Source: Gemmatimonadaceae bacterium
GTDB taxonomy: Bacteria > Gemmatimonadota > Gemmatimonadetes > Gemmatimonadales > Gemmatimonadaceae
Direction: 5' to 3'
NCBI GenBank assembly: GCA_035633115.1
Contig: DASQFN010000058.1
Location: forward strand, 186,001 to 250,000
Length of the DNA stretch: 64,000 nucleotides
Positions 44,509-52,423 of this stretch are shown here, in pieces (within the stretch, counting starts at the first letter, position 1; the number at the start of each line of letters is the position of its first letter). The position numbers and the translations under genes are program-made. Below the pieces are notes generated by a model that was not told the origin of the DNA, searched no databases, and was given only the letters and a program-made list of their open reading frames with translations.

Positions 44509-45312
44509 ATGATTACGATGATGCGCGCACGCGCTTTCCTGACGACCGGTGGGGTTGTGATCCTCACCGCCGTCACGGCCGATGCACAGTCGCTCGCGCG
44601 GCGCATAGCCGATGCGCCCAACGGAAAGGTGCGGCTCGAATTCGCGCCCAGGCCGGACCTGTGCGGGACGGGGAACTATGTCTCTCGCGGACACAACCAC
44701 CGGATGTCGTGGGATTCCGATCAGTCCGAGGACGTGGAGTACACCGAAGAGTGCATGAAGAGTCCCGTCCGCGTAGTGGTCACGAAGAGTGGTGGGCAGG
44801 TGGTGAGGATTCGCACCTATGTCGGCGGCCGCTGGCGTCCGGCGGTCGGCACTGTCACGAGTATCGGACCGGTTTCAACTCGTGAGGCTGTCAATTATCT
44901 GATGTCGGTTGCGAATACTGCGTCGACCAAAGTCGGGAGCGAAGCGATCGTCCCGATGACTCTCGCGGACAGCGTCGAGATATGGCAGGGTCTTCTGCGC
45001 GTGGCGCGCGACGAGTCACGGCCCAATGGCATCCGGACGCAGGCCGTTTTCTGGCTCAGCCAGACAGCGGGCGAAGCGATAACGTCGAATCTCGCGGCTC
45101 TGACCGGTGACGCGGCGGTGGACCGTGACGTTCGGGAGCAGGCGGTGTTCGCGCTGTCGCAGCGCCCGCGCAGCGAGGGCGTTCCGGCGCTGATCAACAT
45201 CGCGCGAACGAATCGCGATCCGGAGATCAGAAAAAAGGCTCTGTTCTGGTTGGGCCAATCGCGAGACCCGCGAGCGCTGGCTTTGTTCGAGGAGATTCTC
45301 TCGAGGCGTTAA
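44509..45312 (+). CDS. Exported HEAT-repeat protein, paralogue of the upstream gene
   Basis: 267 residues. GAGGGA lies 8 bases before ATG 44509, and the signal peptide ends VTADAQ. Residues about 25-110 form a distinct domain with two cysteines (PDLCGTGN and EECMKS) and a basic surface. The C-terminal half has four HEAT-like repeats with the same core as the upstream protein (IRTQAVFWLSQ, VREQAVFALSQ, IRKKALFWLGQ). This shared and unusually constant repeat suggests duplication, and both proteins probably act in the periplasm on the same partner. It is the last gene of the sigma-factor operon. Confidence 0.8.
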   Translation: MITMMRARAFLTTGGVVILTAVTADAQSLARRIADAPNGKVRLEFAPRPDLCGTGNYVSRGHNHRMSWDSDQSEDVEYTEECMKSPVRVVVTKSGGQVVRIRTYVGGRWRPAVGTVTSIGPVSTREAVNYLMSVANTASTKVGSEAIVPMTLADSVEIWQGLLRVARDESRPNGIRTQAVFWLSQTAGEAITSNLAALTGDAAVDRDVREQAVFALSQRPRSEGVPALINIARTNRDPEIRKKALFWLGQSRDPRALALFEEILSRR

Positions 45313-45349
45313 ATCCTCAAAGCGAACGCGGCGTCAGTTTCTGAAATTT

Positions 45350-47623
45350 CTATCCGCCCGGCGCGGTACTGGCGAGGATGTCATCGAGCCGGGCGGCTTT
45401 CGCGATGCCCGCAACTGTCCCCATGATCTTCTCGGCTTCGGCGGCTCGTCCCTGCGTCCGGAGCGCGTCGGCCAGCACGATCCCCGTCACCGCGTAGGTA
45501 TATGGAATCCCATACGATGGACGGTCCACCCAGTCGCCGCGCTTGATGAGGGCTGCGGGCGCCTTGTAGATGTTCCACAGGGCAAGCGAGCGCTGCACGT
45601 CGATGAAACCGTCTGCTACGCGCACCGTATCCTTCCCCGGAACGATGGGCACTTCCACCAGCTTTTCCGCGAGCCCCTGACGCAGTGTGTAGTTCGACAG
45701 ACCCAGGGCCCGACCGTAGCCACCGGTCGAGAAATAAATCGGCCGCTCCGGATAGGCGTCCTTGATGAGCCGAAGCACCACTATCTGATCGCGCGTGAGA
45801 TAACCCGGCTGAATCGTCGCGATGAGATTGCGCTGCTGGAACTGCTGTGGCTCGCGAACCTCGTAGTACGGCGGAATCGAATCCGCCTCGGTGAGCGTCA
45901 TCTTGAGCGGCGGACCCCTGGGAATGGGCCACTCGCGGCCGCGGTAGATCGCCGGGCCTTTCGCCGCATCGTACGGCCTAACCGGGCGGCGAATGATCTG
46001 GCGCACGAACCAGTCGGTGTTGAGATAAGACGTGACGAGAACGAGAACGTCCTGTCGCACTTCCTCAACTTCCTGGGCGTACCACAGAGGGAAAGTATCG
46101 TTGTCGCCGTTGGTGATGATGATTCCGTACGGCTCGACGGAATTCAGCAGGTCGGCGCCCCAGTCGGCGGTGAATGTCTCACCGCGGTGCGATGCAGCAC
46201 GCCAGTTGCCCACCAGAGGAACGCACGCGAGCAGCAGCAGCGGAGTGGCCAGCAGCCACGCGCGCCGGCTTGCGTAGCCGACAGAATCGGGCTTGTCGGT
46301 CGGATCGCGATCGATGATCTGCGCCACAGACTGCCAGATGTAGACGAGGCCGATCGCCGCCCATACGCCCCAGGCGGAGTAACTCCATATGTAGAAGTAG
46401 TCGCGGTCACGCACCTCTCTCTGCACCGAGTCGCCCAGCTCCGGCGCCTGCGACCACCCGTACTTGAAATTCATGTAGTAGATGAGCGCGAGCGTCAGCG
46501 TGAACATCAGCGGCCCGAAGTACCAGAAAGTTCGCCGCTCATACGACCAGTGGACGTACCCTCCTATGAGACCGAGTACGAGGAAGAGTGCGGCGAACAG
46601 AGCCCGCAGGCCTGCCCGCTCGTTGTGCGGATCGCGCAGCCACTGCCACTCGAAGTAGGTCCACCACATCTGAATTTGCGCGACAAAGGGGGCGCCGCGC
46701 TCCAGTTTTTCCCCGTACTGCTCGCGATTGATGTTGTCCATCAAGCGCTGCTTCGTGAGACTGGTGAATGTGCACGAGGCTTCGAGTTTCGTCTCGCATC
46801 CCGTCGGCTCCCCTTCGTTGAGCACCGGGAAGTGCGCCGCGCGAATCGGTACGTAGATGAATGGGGTTACTCCGAGGACAAGTACAGCCGCCCCGACTGC
46901 CAGAAGCTTCCATCGGAGGAACGTCTGCCACCGCCTTGCGAGAATCGCGAACACGACGGCGGGCCCGGCGAGGAGTCCGGCCGGGTGATTGGCGTAGCCG
47001 AGCCCGAGGAGATAAGCGACGAGTATGAGCTTGCGATCGGCGGTTGGTGCGTCGGGGTCGTCGGTCCATGAGATCATCAGCCACGACACGATCGTGAAGA
47101 ACAGAAGCGAGACGGTGTAGACCTTCTCGTTCACAACGCTCTGATTCCAGACCGTGAACGCCGTGGCGCCGATGAGTGTCGCGATCGCGGCACCTGTCAG
47201 CCGCTGCCACCCCTTACCCAGCCAGCCGGCGAGAATTCGCTCCGTGACAAGGAACCAGAACCCGGCCGACGCGGCGCTGCAGACGGCCGCCATCGTATTG
47301 ATGTGCTGCGCGTAGCTTCCCGGCAGCGGCAGCTGGCCGAAAACATTCGCGAGAAGGACAAAAAAGGGATTCCCGGGAGGATGGGGAAGCCCGAGAACCT
47401 TTGCAGCGGCCATGTATTCGCCGGTATCCCACATTGCTGTGGACGGCGCGATCGTGATGAAGTACAGCGCGAACACGGCGAGCGCCGCGATACCGGCGGC
47501 GCGATAGGACGGAGTGTATTCCTCCAGCGTCTCCGCCGTTTTTTTTGCGGCGGCTCTCGTCCGCGCCGCTTTCGCCTCGGCGCTTCCGCGCGACGGTGTT
47601 TGTCTGGTGTTCGCTGCCGTCAT
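45350..47623 (-). CDS. DUF2723 membrane protein (protein O-mannosyltransferase-like, TMEM260 family)
   Basis: 757 residues from ATG 47623, fixed by an ATGA overlap with the upstream serine hydrolase gene. A charged cytoplasmic N-terminus of about 40 residues precedes about twelve membrane segments. The DUF2723 signature TMWDTGEYMAAAKVLGLPHPPGNP (split here after residue 20 of it) holds the acidic pair typical of GT-C glycosyltransferases in the first external loop. The C-terminal 300 residues are extracytoplasmic, beginning with ITNGDNDTFPLWYAQEV. The family is related to eukaryotic TMEM260, so glycosylation of exported proteins is likely but not shown. Confidence 0.85.
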   Translation of the reverse strand: MTAANTRQTPSRGSAEAKAARTRAAAKKTAETLEEYTPSYRAAGIAALAVFALYFITIAPSTAMWDTGEYMAAAKVLGLPHPPGNPFFVLLANVFGQLPLPGSYAQHINTMAAVCSAASAGFWFLVTERILAGWLGKGWQRLTGAAIATLIGATAFTVWNQSVVNEKVYTVSLLFFTIVSWLMISWTDDPDAPTADRKLILVAYLLGLGYANHPAGLLAGPAVVFAILARRWQTFLRWKLLAVGAAVLVLGVTPFIYVPIRAAHFPVLNEGEPTGCETKLEASCTFTSLTKQRLMDNINREQYGEKLERGAPFVAQIQMWWTYFEWQWLRDPHNERAGLRALFAALFLVLGLIGGYVHWSYERRTFWYFGPLMFTLTLALIYYMNFKYGWSQAPELGDSVQREVRDRDYFYIWSYSAWGVWAAIGLVYIWQSVAQIIDRDPTDKPDSVGYASRRAWLLATPLLLLACVPLVGNWRAASHRGETFTADWGADLLNSVEPYGIIITNGDNDTFPLWYAQEVEEVRQDVLVLVTSYLNTDWFVRQIIRRPVRPYDAAKGPAIYRGREWPIPRGPPLKMTLTEADSIPPYYEVREPQQFQQRNLIATIQPGYLTRDQIVVLRLIKDAYPERPIYFSTGGYGRALGLSNYTLRQGLAEKLVEVPIVPGKDTVRVADGFIDVQRSLALWNIYKAPAALIKRGDWVDRPSYGIPYTYAVTGIVLADALRTQGRAAEAEKIMGTVAGIAKAARLDDILASTAPGG

Positions 47624-49242
47624 TGCCTGTTTGCGGATTGAGCTGCGGTTGGATCCGGAAGCCGCTTCATCACCGGCCACTCTTCCGGGAGCCCGCCGAT
47701 GTCGGCGCGAAGCATGTCAACGCTTCCCTCGGTGTTCAAGGCGAACGTAACCAGGTTCCAGCCGTCGCGATGATCGCGCCATGTCACCTTGAAGGTATCG
47801 AAATGCCAGTGATCGAGATCGCCAATCTGCTTCGGCGCGAGCGCCAGCACGAGATGTCCGTTCTCCAGACGCACCTCCGCTCTGCCGTACAGGCTATCGA
47901 CATACGCGCGTGCGTAGCGCGCCAGCGGGAGCGATGCCTTCGTCCCGGCGACGCGCCGAGCTGTCTTTTCGCGAAGATTCTTTGCCTCGATGGAATCGAA
48001 TGATGCTCTCTCGACGAGCGCCACACGGCTCCAGTCACGCTCGGGCGCGCCGAGGAAGCGATCGAAAACCTTGTACATCAGCGATTCGCGCAGCGCGTTC
48101 CCCTCGAGATTCGAGAGAACTACGATGCCAAGCTTCTCCTTCGGTAGAAGACCGACGATTGCCGCCATTCCGGAGAGATTTCCGGCATGGGAGAGCATCT
48201 CCCTGCCGCGATAATCGAGGACGTTCCAGCCGAATGCGTAGCTTCGCACGTGAGTGAAGGGATTGAACGCGCGATACGCCGAATCGAGCCGCATCGCCGT
48301 CTGCGCGCTGTGCGTCTCGACGAAATTGCGCTTGGAGACGAGACGCTTGCCTCCGACACGCGCGCTGTCGAGCTGAAAGCGAATCCACTTCGCCATGTCG
48401 GCGACGCTGGAGTTGATCGCACCGGCTGAGGCGATGTTGTCGGTGTCGGTGTAGTTGACAACGCGCACCGCGCTGTCGACGTCGGCGTGAGGCGTCGCGA
48501 CATTCTGTAGACTTGCGAGGTTGCTCACGCTGGTGTTGGTGGAATTCATGCCGACCGGCACGAAGATCCGCTCCCGCACGATATCGTCCCATGGCTTCCG
48601 CTCGACAGTGGCGGCGACTTCCCCGGCTGCGACGTACATCAGATTGCTGTACCCGTAACGCGATCTCATGCTCCATGACGGCTTGAGGTGGCGGACGCGC
48701 CGGAGGAGCTCCTGGCGCGAGTACGGCATGCCGCCGGTCCATAAGAGATCACCGCGCGCTAACCCGCTTCGATGCGTGAGGAGATCGCGCACCGTCAGCT
48801 CGCGCGTCAGGTAGTCGTCAGCGAGACGAAACCATGGGAGATATGTCGTGACCGGAGCATCCCACCGGATTTTCGCCTCGTCGGCGAGCATTGCGAGGAC
48901 AACGCCCGTGAACGACTTCGTGTCCGACGCGATGGCGAAAATCGTATTCTCATCGACCTTTTCGGGCCGCCCGAGAGTTCGGACGCCGAAACCCCTGGCG
49001 TAAATGACCGAATCGTTCTTTACGATCGCGACGGCAAGGCCAGGGATCTTCCAGTCCTGCATCCCCTTCGTGACGTAAGCCTCGAGCCCTGCGAGCGGGT
49101 CGCGCTGCTGCGCCTTGCCGGAGAGGGGAAGTGCAAGCGTCGCCAACGAGATCGCAGCGACCGCTCTCGCGATTCGGCGCGCTCGGTCACACGTCAACAA
49201 CCTGCAGAGGCGTCTCATGGATCGGAAATCTAAGGTGCGCAT
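47620..49242 (-). CDS. Serine hydrolase, class C beta-lactamase family
   Basis: 540 residues with a signal peptide (to about residue 45); ATG 49218 is an alternative start. The catalytic Ser-x-x-Lys is S106-D-T-K109 in IASDTKSFTG, followed by the Tyr-x-Asn motif in RYGYSNLMY and LTHRSGLARGD. The C-terminal 130 residues form a separate beta-rich domain (DUF3471-like). Members include esterases, D-aminopeptidases and penicillin-binding protein relatives; a true beta-lactamase is less likely. The gene overlaps the DUF2723 gene by 4 bp, so they share an mRNA. Confidence 0.9.
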   Translation of the reverse strand: MRTLDFRSMRRLCRLLTCDRARRIARAVAAISLATLALPLSGKAQQRDPLAGLEAYVTKGMQDWKIPGLAVAIVKNDSVIYARGFGVRTLGRPEKVDENTIFAIASDTKSFTGVVLAMLADEAKIRWDAPVTTYLPWFRLADDYLTRELTVRDLLTHRSGLARGDLLWTGGMPYSRQELLRRVRHLKPSWSMRSRYGYSNLMYVAAGEVAATVERKPWDDIVRERIFVPVGMNSTNTSVSNLASLQNVATPHADVDSAVRVVNYTDTDNIASAGAINSSVADMAKWIRFQLDSARVGGKRLVSKRNFVETHSAQTAMRLDSAYRAFNPFTHVRSYAFGWNVLDYRGREMLSHAGNLSGMAAIVGLLPKEKLGIVVLSNLEGNALRESLMYKVFDRFLGAPERDWSRVALVERASFDSIEAKNLREKTARRVAGTKASLPLARYARAYVDSLYGRAEVRLENGHLVLALAPKQIGDLDHWHFDTFKVTWRDHRDGWNLVTFALNTEGSVDMLRADIGGLPEEWPVMKRLPDPTAAQSANRQ

Positions 49243-49299
49243 CGGCGGAGCCGCATCAGCCTCGTGTTCGGCAACAGAGCCTGCGCTACCTTATTGACA

Positions 49300-50016
49300 A
49301 TGGACTTCGCGGGCATCACCGGGCAGCTCTCCACCAATCCGCTCATCGCGCTGCCGGTACTTTTTATCGCCGGCGTGCTCACGAGCCTCACGCCGTGCAT
49401 CTATCCGATGATCCCTATCACCGCGGCGATCGTCGGCGGCCAGGCAGTGGGAGAGGCGGCGCCGTCAAGATCGCGAACGGTTTTGTTGACGCTCACCTAT
49501 GTCGTGGGGTTGGCGCTCGCGTACGCTACGCTCGGCGTCATCGCCGGGCTCACGGGAACGATCTTCGGATCCATCAGCACCAACCCGTGGCTGTACTTCG
49601 GCATGGCGAACCTGCTGGTCATCGGCGCGCTGATACTGCTTGACGTAGTCCCGCTGCCGATTCCGACAGCGCTGCTCAACCGCGCTGCCACAGCTGGTAC
49701 GGCCGGCCGATTCTCAGGAGCTTTCATCATGGGCGCTGCGTCGGGACTTGTCGCCGCGCCGTGCTCGGCACCCGTGATGGCTGCGGTTCTGACCTGGGTC
49801 ACGATGACAAAGCGCGCCGGGCTCGGGTTTCTCTATCTGTTCACCTTCTCGCTGGGTATGTGCGCTTTGCTTGTCGCGGTGGGTTTGTTCAGCGGCGTGG
49901 CAGCTCGATTACCTCGCGCGGGAATCTGGATGGTATGGGTGAAGCGGGGTTTCGCGCTCGTGATGATCGGCGTTGCGGAATACTATCTGATCGAGATGGG
50001 CAAGCTTCTCTTTTGA
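49300..50016 (+). CDS. ccdA: CcdA/DsbD-type thiol-disulphide transmembrane reductase
   Basis: 238 residues from ATG 49300. Six or so membrane helices carry the two conserved redox cysteines, in LTSLTPCIYPM and in LVAAPCSAPVM. CcdA passes electrons from cytoplasmic thioredoxin to periplasmic thioredoxin-like proteins. The TlpA-like gene 95 bp downstream is its natural acceptor, and a peroxiredoxin gene lies just beyond on the other strand. Confidence 0.92.
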   Translation: MDFAGITGQLSTNPLIALPVLFIAGVLTSLTPCIYPMIPITAAIVGGQAVGEAAPSRSRTVLLTLTYVVGLALAYATLGVIAGLTGTIFGSISTNPWLYFGMANLLVIGALILLDVVPLPIPTALLNRAATAGTAGRFSGAFIMGAASGLVAAPCSAPVMAAVLTWVTMTKRAGLGFLYLFTFSLGMCALLVAVGLFSGVAARLPRAGIWMVWVKRGFALVMIGVAEYYLIEMGKLLF

Positions 50017-50027
50017 GTGCGGATCCA

Positions 50028-50104
50028 GGATTGCGGGCCAACTGCATTGCTGATTGCTGACTGATTGCGGATTGGGAAACTAACTGCGGACTACGGACTA
50101 TTAC
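50028..50104. repeat. Degenerate short tandem-like repeats
   Basis: The gap between ccdA and the TlpA gene is made of variants of CTGATTGC and ACTGCGGA repeated several times with changes. No gene or terminator is visible in it. Confidence 0.45.
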
Positions 50105-50110
50105 TTAGTC

Positions 50111-50611
50111 ATGATGAGACGTGGAACTTCTTCTTTGTTGATCGCGCTTGCTGCCGTCGCAGTCGCCGGCCCCGTTGCCGCGCAGGATCTCGGCATCGAG
50201 GTGGGGAAGCGCGCCCCCGCAGCGGTCGTCCGCACACTGGATGGCAAGCCTGTCGATATCGGCGCCTACGTCGGCAAGACGGCCATATTCCTCGAGTTCT
50301 GGGCGACGTGGTGCTCCAACTGCCGGAATCTCGAGCCGGCGCTGCTTGCAGCCGAGAAAAAGTACCGCGCCCGAATGAAATTCATCGGCGTTGCCGTCTC
50401 TGTGAATCAGACCCCCGCGCGGGTAAAGGCATACAGCGAGAAGCACGGGCTCAGGCACCTGATAGTGTTCGACACGGAGGGCAAGGCAGCTGATGCCTAC
50501 GATGCGCCCGCGACCTCATACATCGTTGTGGTGAACCGCGCCGGAAAGGTCGTCTATACCGGGCTAGGCGGAGATCAGAATCTCGAGGCCGCGATAAGAA
50601 AAGCACTCTAG
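50111..50611 (+). CDS. TlpA/ResA-like periplasmic thioredoxin
   Basis: 166 residues with a signal peptide ending VAAQ. The redox motif is C68-S-N-C71 within FLEFWATWCSNCRNLEP, and the cis-Pro loop is DAPATSYIVVV. ATG 50111 is followed by a second ATG, either of which may serve. It probably receives electrons from CcdA and keeps periplasmic thiols reduced, with the neighbouring peroxiredoxin as a possible client. Confidence 0.92.
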   Translation: MMRRGTSSLLIALAAVAVAGPVAAQDLGIEVGKRAPAAVVRTLDGKPVDIGAYVGKTAIFLEFWATWCSNCRNLEPALLAAEKKYRARMKFIGVAVSVNQTPARVKAYSEKHGLRHLIVFDTEGKAADAYDAPATSYIVVVNRAGKVVYTGLGGDQNLEAAIRKAL

Positions 50612-50804
50612 CCGCACGAGGTTCGGTGCTTCAAGGCGCTGTGTCGGCTGGATCCGATACGATCCTGGCCACGTTCGTCCTTCGTCGTGCAAGAAGGATC
50701 CCCTCGTCGCTTCCGGATAGCGTTCGAGAAAGGTTTTCAGATGTCGGTGATCCCGTCGCGCGAGGACGGTAAACTCGCGACGCGCAACTGGACAGGTCGC
50801 GATT

Positions 50805-51419
50805 CTAGTTGACTGTGTCGGCGGGCAGCGGCGCGAGTTTGTCGACGACTGCAGCGAGGTCGGTGTACGCCTGCTGTACGAGAACCCGGAACGGCCTCGT
50901 GACGTAAGCAACTTTCCCCGCTGGATCGACGACGAACAGCGAGCGTGTGTCCTGGTTCCGTTTTGCGTCGAAGGTCTCGTAGAGAGCGCCGACCTTTCCC
51001 CCAACATCGCTTCCGAACAGCATCGGGAAGTGCTGCTCCCCCGCCCACGATGCGAGCGTCGTATCCGCATCGGCGCTTATCGCGATGACCACCACTTTCC
51101 GGCCGTTGTTGAAGAGCGTGGCGTACTGATCACGGTACGCCTCCATTTGGACTGTTCAGCCTTTTGTCCGCGCCTGGAAAAAAAATGCGAGGACAACCGT
51201 CTGACCGCGGTAATCGGACAGGCGGATGGGTGCTCTAAGGAGCCCATACCGGGTGGCGCCGGGCAGAGTGAAGTCGGGTGCGACGCTGCCGACGGCCGGT
51301 CCCAACGCAACCTGTGGGGCCGCCGGCGCCGGCGCGCCGGGAGGAGTAACCTGGCCCCATGACAGCGCGGGGCCCGCGACCACCCCGGTAATGAGCACCG
51401 CCGTCACGCCTCTGATCAT
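50805..51419 (-). CDS. Exported peroxiredoxin (AhpC/TSA, BCP-like), candidate selenoprotein with in-frame UGA
   Basis: Read from ATG 51419 (GGAG 9 bases upstream), the frame gives a signal peptide (MIRGVTAVLITGVVAG...), then APDFTLPGATRYGLL and VVLAFFFQARTKG. It then meets TGA (51158-51156) and continues in the same frame as TVQMEAYRDQYATLF to TAG at 50805. In this family the segment reads T-K/P-G-C-T, so the TGA replaces the peroxidatic cysteine exactly, giving Sec88 in a protein of 204 residues. Everything else is intact: VIAISADADTTLASWA, FPMLFGSDVGG, SLFVVDPAGKVAYV. A hairpin suited to a bacterial SECIS follows at 51141-51120. Alternatives are a nonsense mutation from TGC/TGT or a sequencing error. 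Annotators would split it into two fragments. Confidence 0.75.
51120..51141 (-). promoter_or_regulatory. Candidate bacterial SECIS hairpin downstream of the in-frame UGA
   Basis: On the minus strand, GGCGTAC and GTACGCC form a perfect 7-bp stem around the 8-base loop CGTGATCA. The stem begins 14 bases after the UGA and the loop 21 bases after it. The loop has a G in its second position, as bacterial SECIS models require. The bases also encode the conserved AYRDQY stretch, so chance pairing is possible. Confidence 0.6.
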
Positions 51420-51573
51420 CTGCACCCGCTCCGGTTTGATCGTCTGTCGAATCTTATCCTGCCCGTCGGGGGTCTGGCCAGCCTGAAACTGACCCCCCTT
51501 CAAACCGTACGGCCCTTATGGCTGTCAAACGCCTTGAACAGCGCGCCGACATCGCAACCTCCCCCGGCCCCTC

Positions 51574-52404
51574 ATGACAATGACAATCACCAGCAAATCC
51601 CTCCGCAAAGCAGCGACACCGACGCTGATAATTCTTGGCGTCTTCATCCCCAGCTCCGGCAAGGCGCAGTCCGACGACTTCAGCGCGCCGAGGAATGCCG
51701 TCGTAAGCGCGGCGGGCGCACGGGTCATACGGATCAGCGCGCGCTCCGGTTACCTCAACGTGACGGGGCGACCCGGACTCACGCAGGTGCGTGTCACCGG
51801 TGTCGCGCGCGCGTCGAGCCGGCGCATCCTCGACGAGATCAAGCTTCAGGCAGAGCGGCAGGGTGACGAAGTGGTGATCAAGGTCATCATGCCGGACAGC
51901 AACCACTCCCTCTGGGATGTGTTCCAGGGCGATCATCGCCAGCAGCTCGATCTGGACATCGAGGTGCCTACCGACACTCCGCTTGACGTCGCGGACGGAA
52001 GCGGCGAGCTGAAGATCCGAGGAACCGGCGCCGTTGAGCTGTCGGATGGATCGGGTGATCTCGAGCTCTCCGGAATCACGGGCGACGTTCGCATCAACGA
52101 CGGATCGGGCAATGTGGTAGTCAGGGGAGTGGGCGGTGACGTCGAAGTCGACGACGGCTCAGGCAACATTGACGCAGATAACGTCACCGGCAACTTTACC
52201 ATTGGCAACGACGGATCCGGCAGCGTCGATGTCAGCGGCGTGGGCGGAACCATGCGCATCCATTCGAAGGGGTTCGGCGGCGTCAACGTCAACAGAGTGG
52301 GCGGTGACTTCATCGTCGACCGAAAGGGAAGCGGCTCGATCGAGTACAACACAGTGAAGGGCAGAGTCAGCGTTCCCGAGCGGAGGCGAAGGAACCGCGG
52401 CTGA
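51574..52404 (+). CDS. DUF4097-type exported beta-repeat protein
   Basis: 276 residues with a signal peptide (ending SGKAQ). Residues about 45-115 resemble the adhesin-like DUF4097 opening (VIRISARSGYLNVTG). From 130 onward the chain repeats every 19-21 residues with DGSG turns: VADGSGELKIRG, LSDGSGDLELSG, INDGSGNVVVRG, VDDGSGNIDADN and GNDGSGSVDVSG. This should fold as a right-handed beta-solenoid. Function unknown; such proteins are often periplasmic or surface exposed. Confidence 0.8.
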   Translation: MTMTITSKSLRKAATPTLIILGVFIPSSGKAQSDDFSAPRNAVVSAAGARVIRISARSGYLNVTGRPGLTQVRVTGVARASSRRILDEIKLQAERQGDEVVIKVIMPDSNHSLWDVFQGDHRQQLDLDIEVPTDTPLDVADGSGELKIRGTGAVELSDGSGDLELSGITGDVRINDGSGNVVVRGVGGDVEVDDGSGNIDADNVTGNFTIGNDGSGSVDVSGVGGTMRIHSKGFGGVNVNRVGGDFIVDRKGSGSIEYNTVKGRVSVPERRRRNRG

Positions 52405-52423
52405 CCTCACGCAACGGCAGCCG

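Noticed and set aside
51147-51158. Frameshift as an explanation for the broken peroxiredoxin
   Set aside because: Both halves are in the same frame and join without insertion or deletion; only the TGA codon interrupts them, so a frameshift is not needed.
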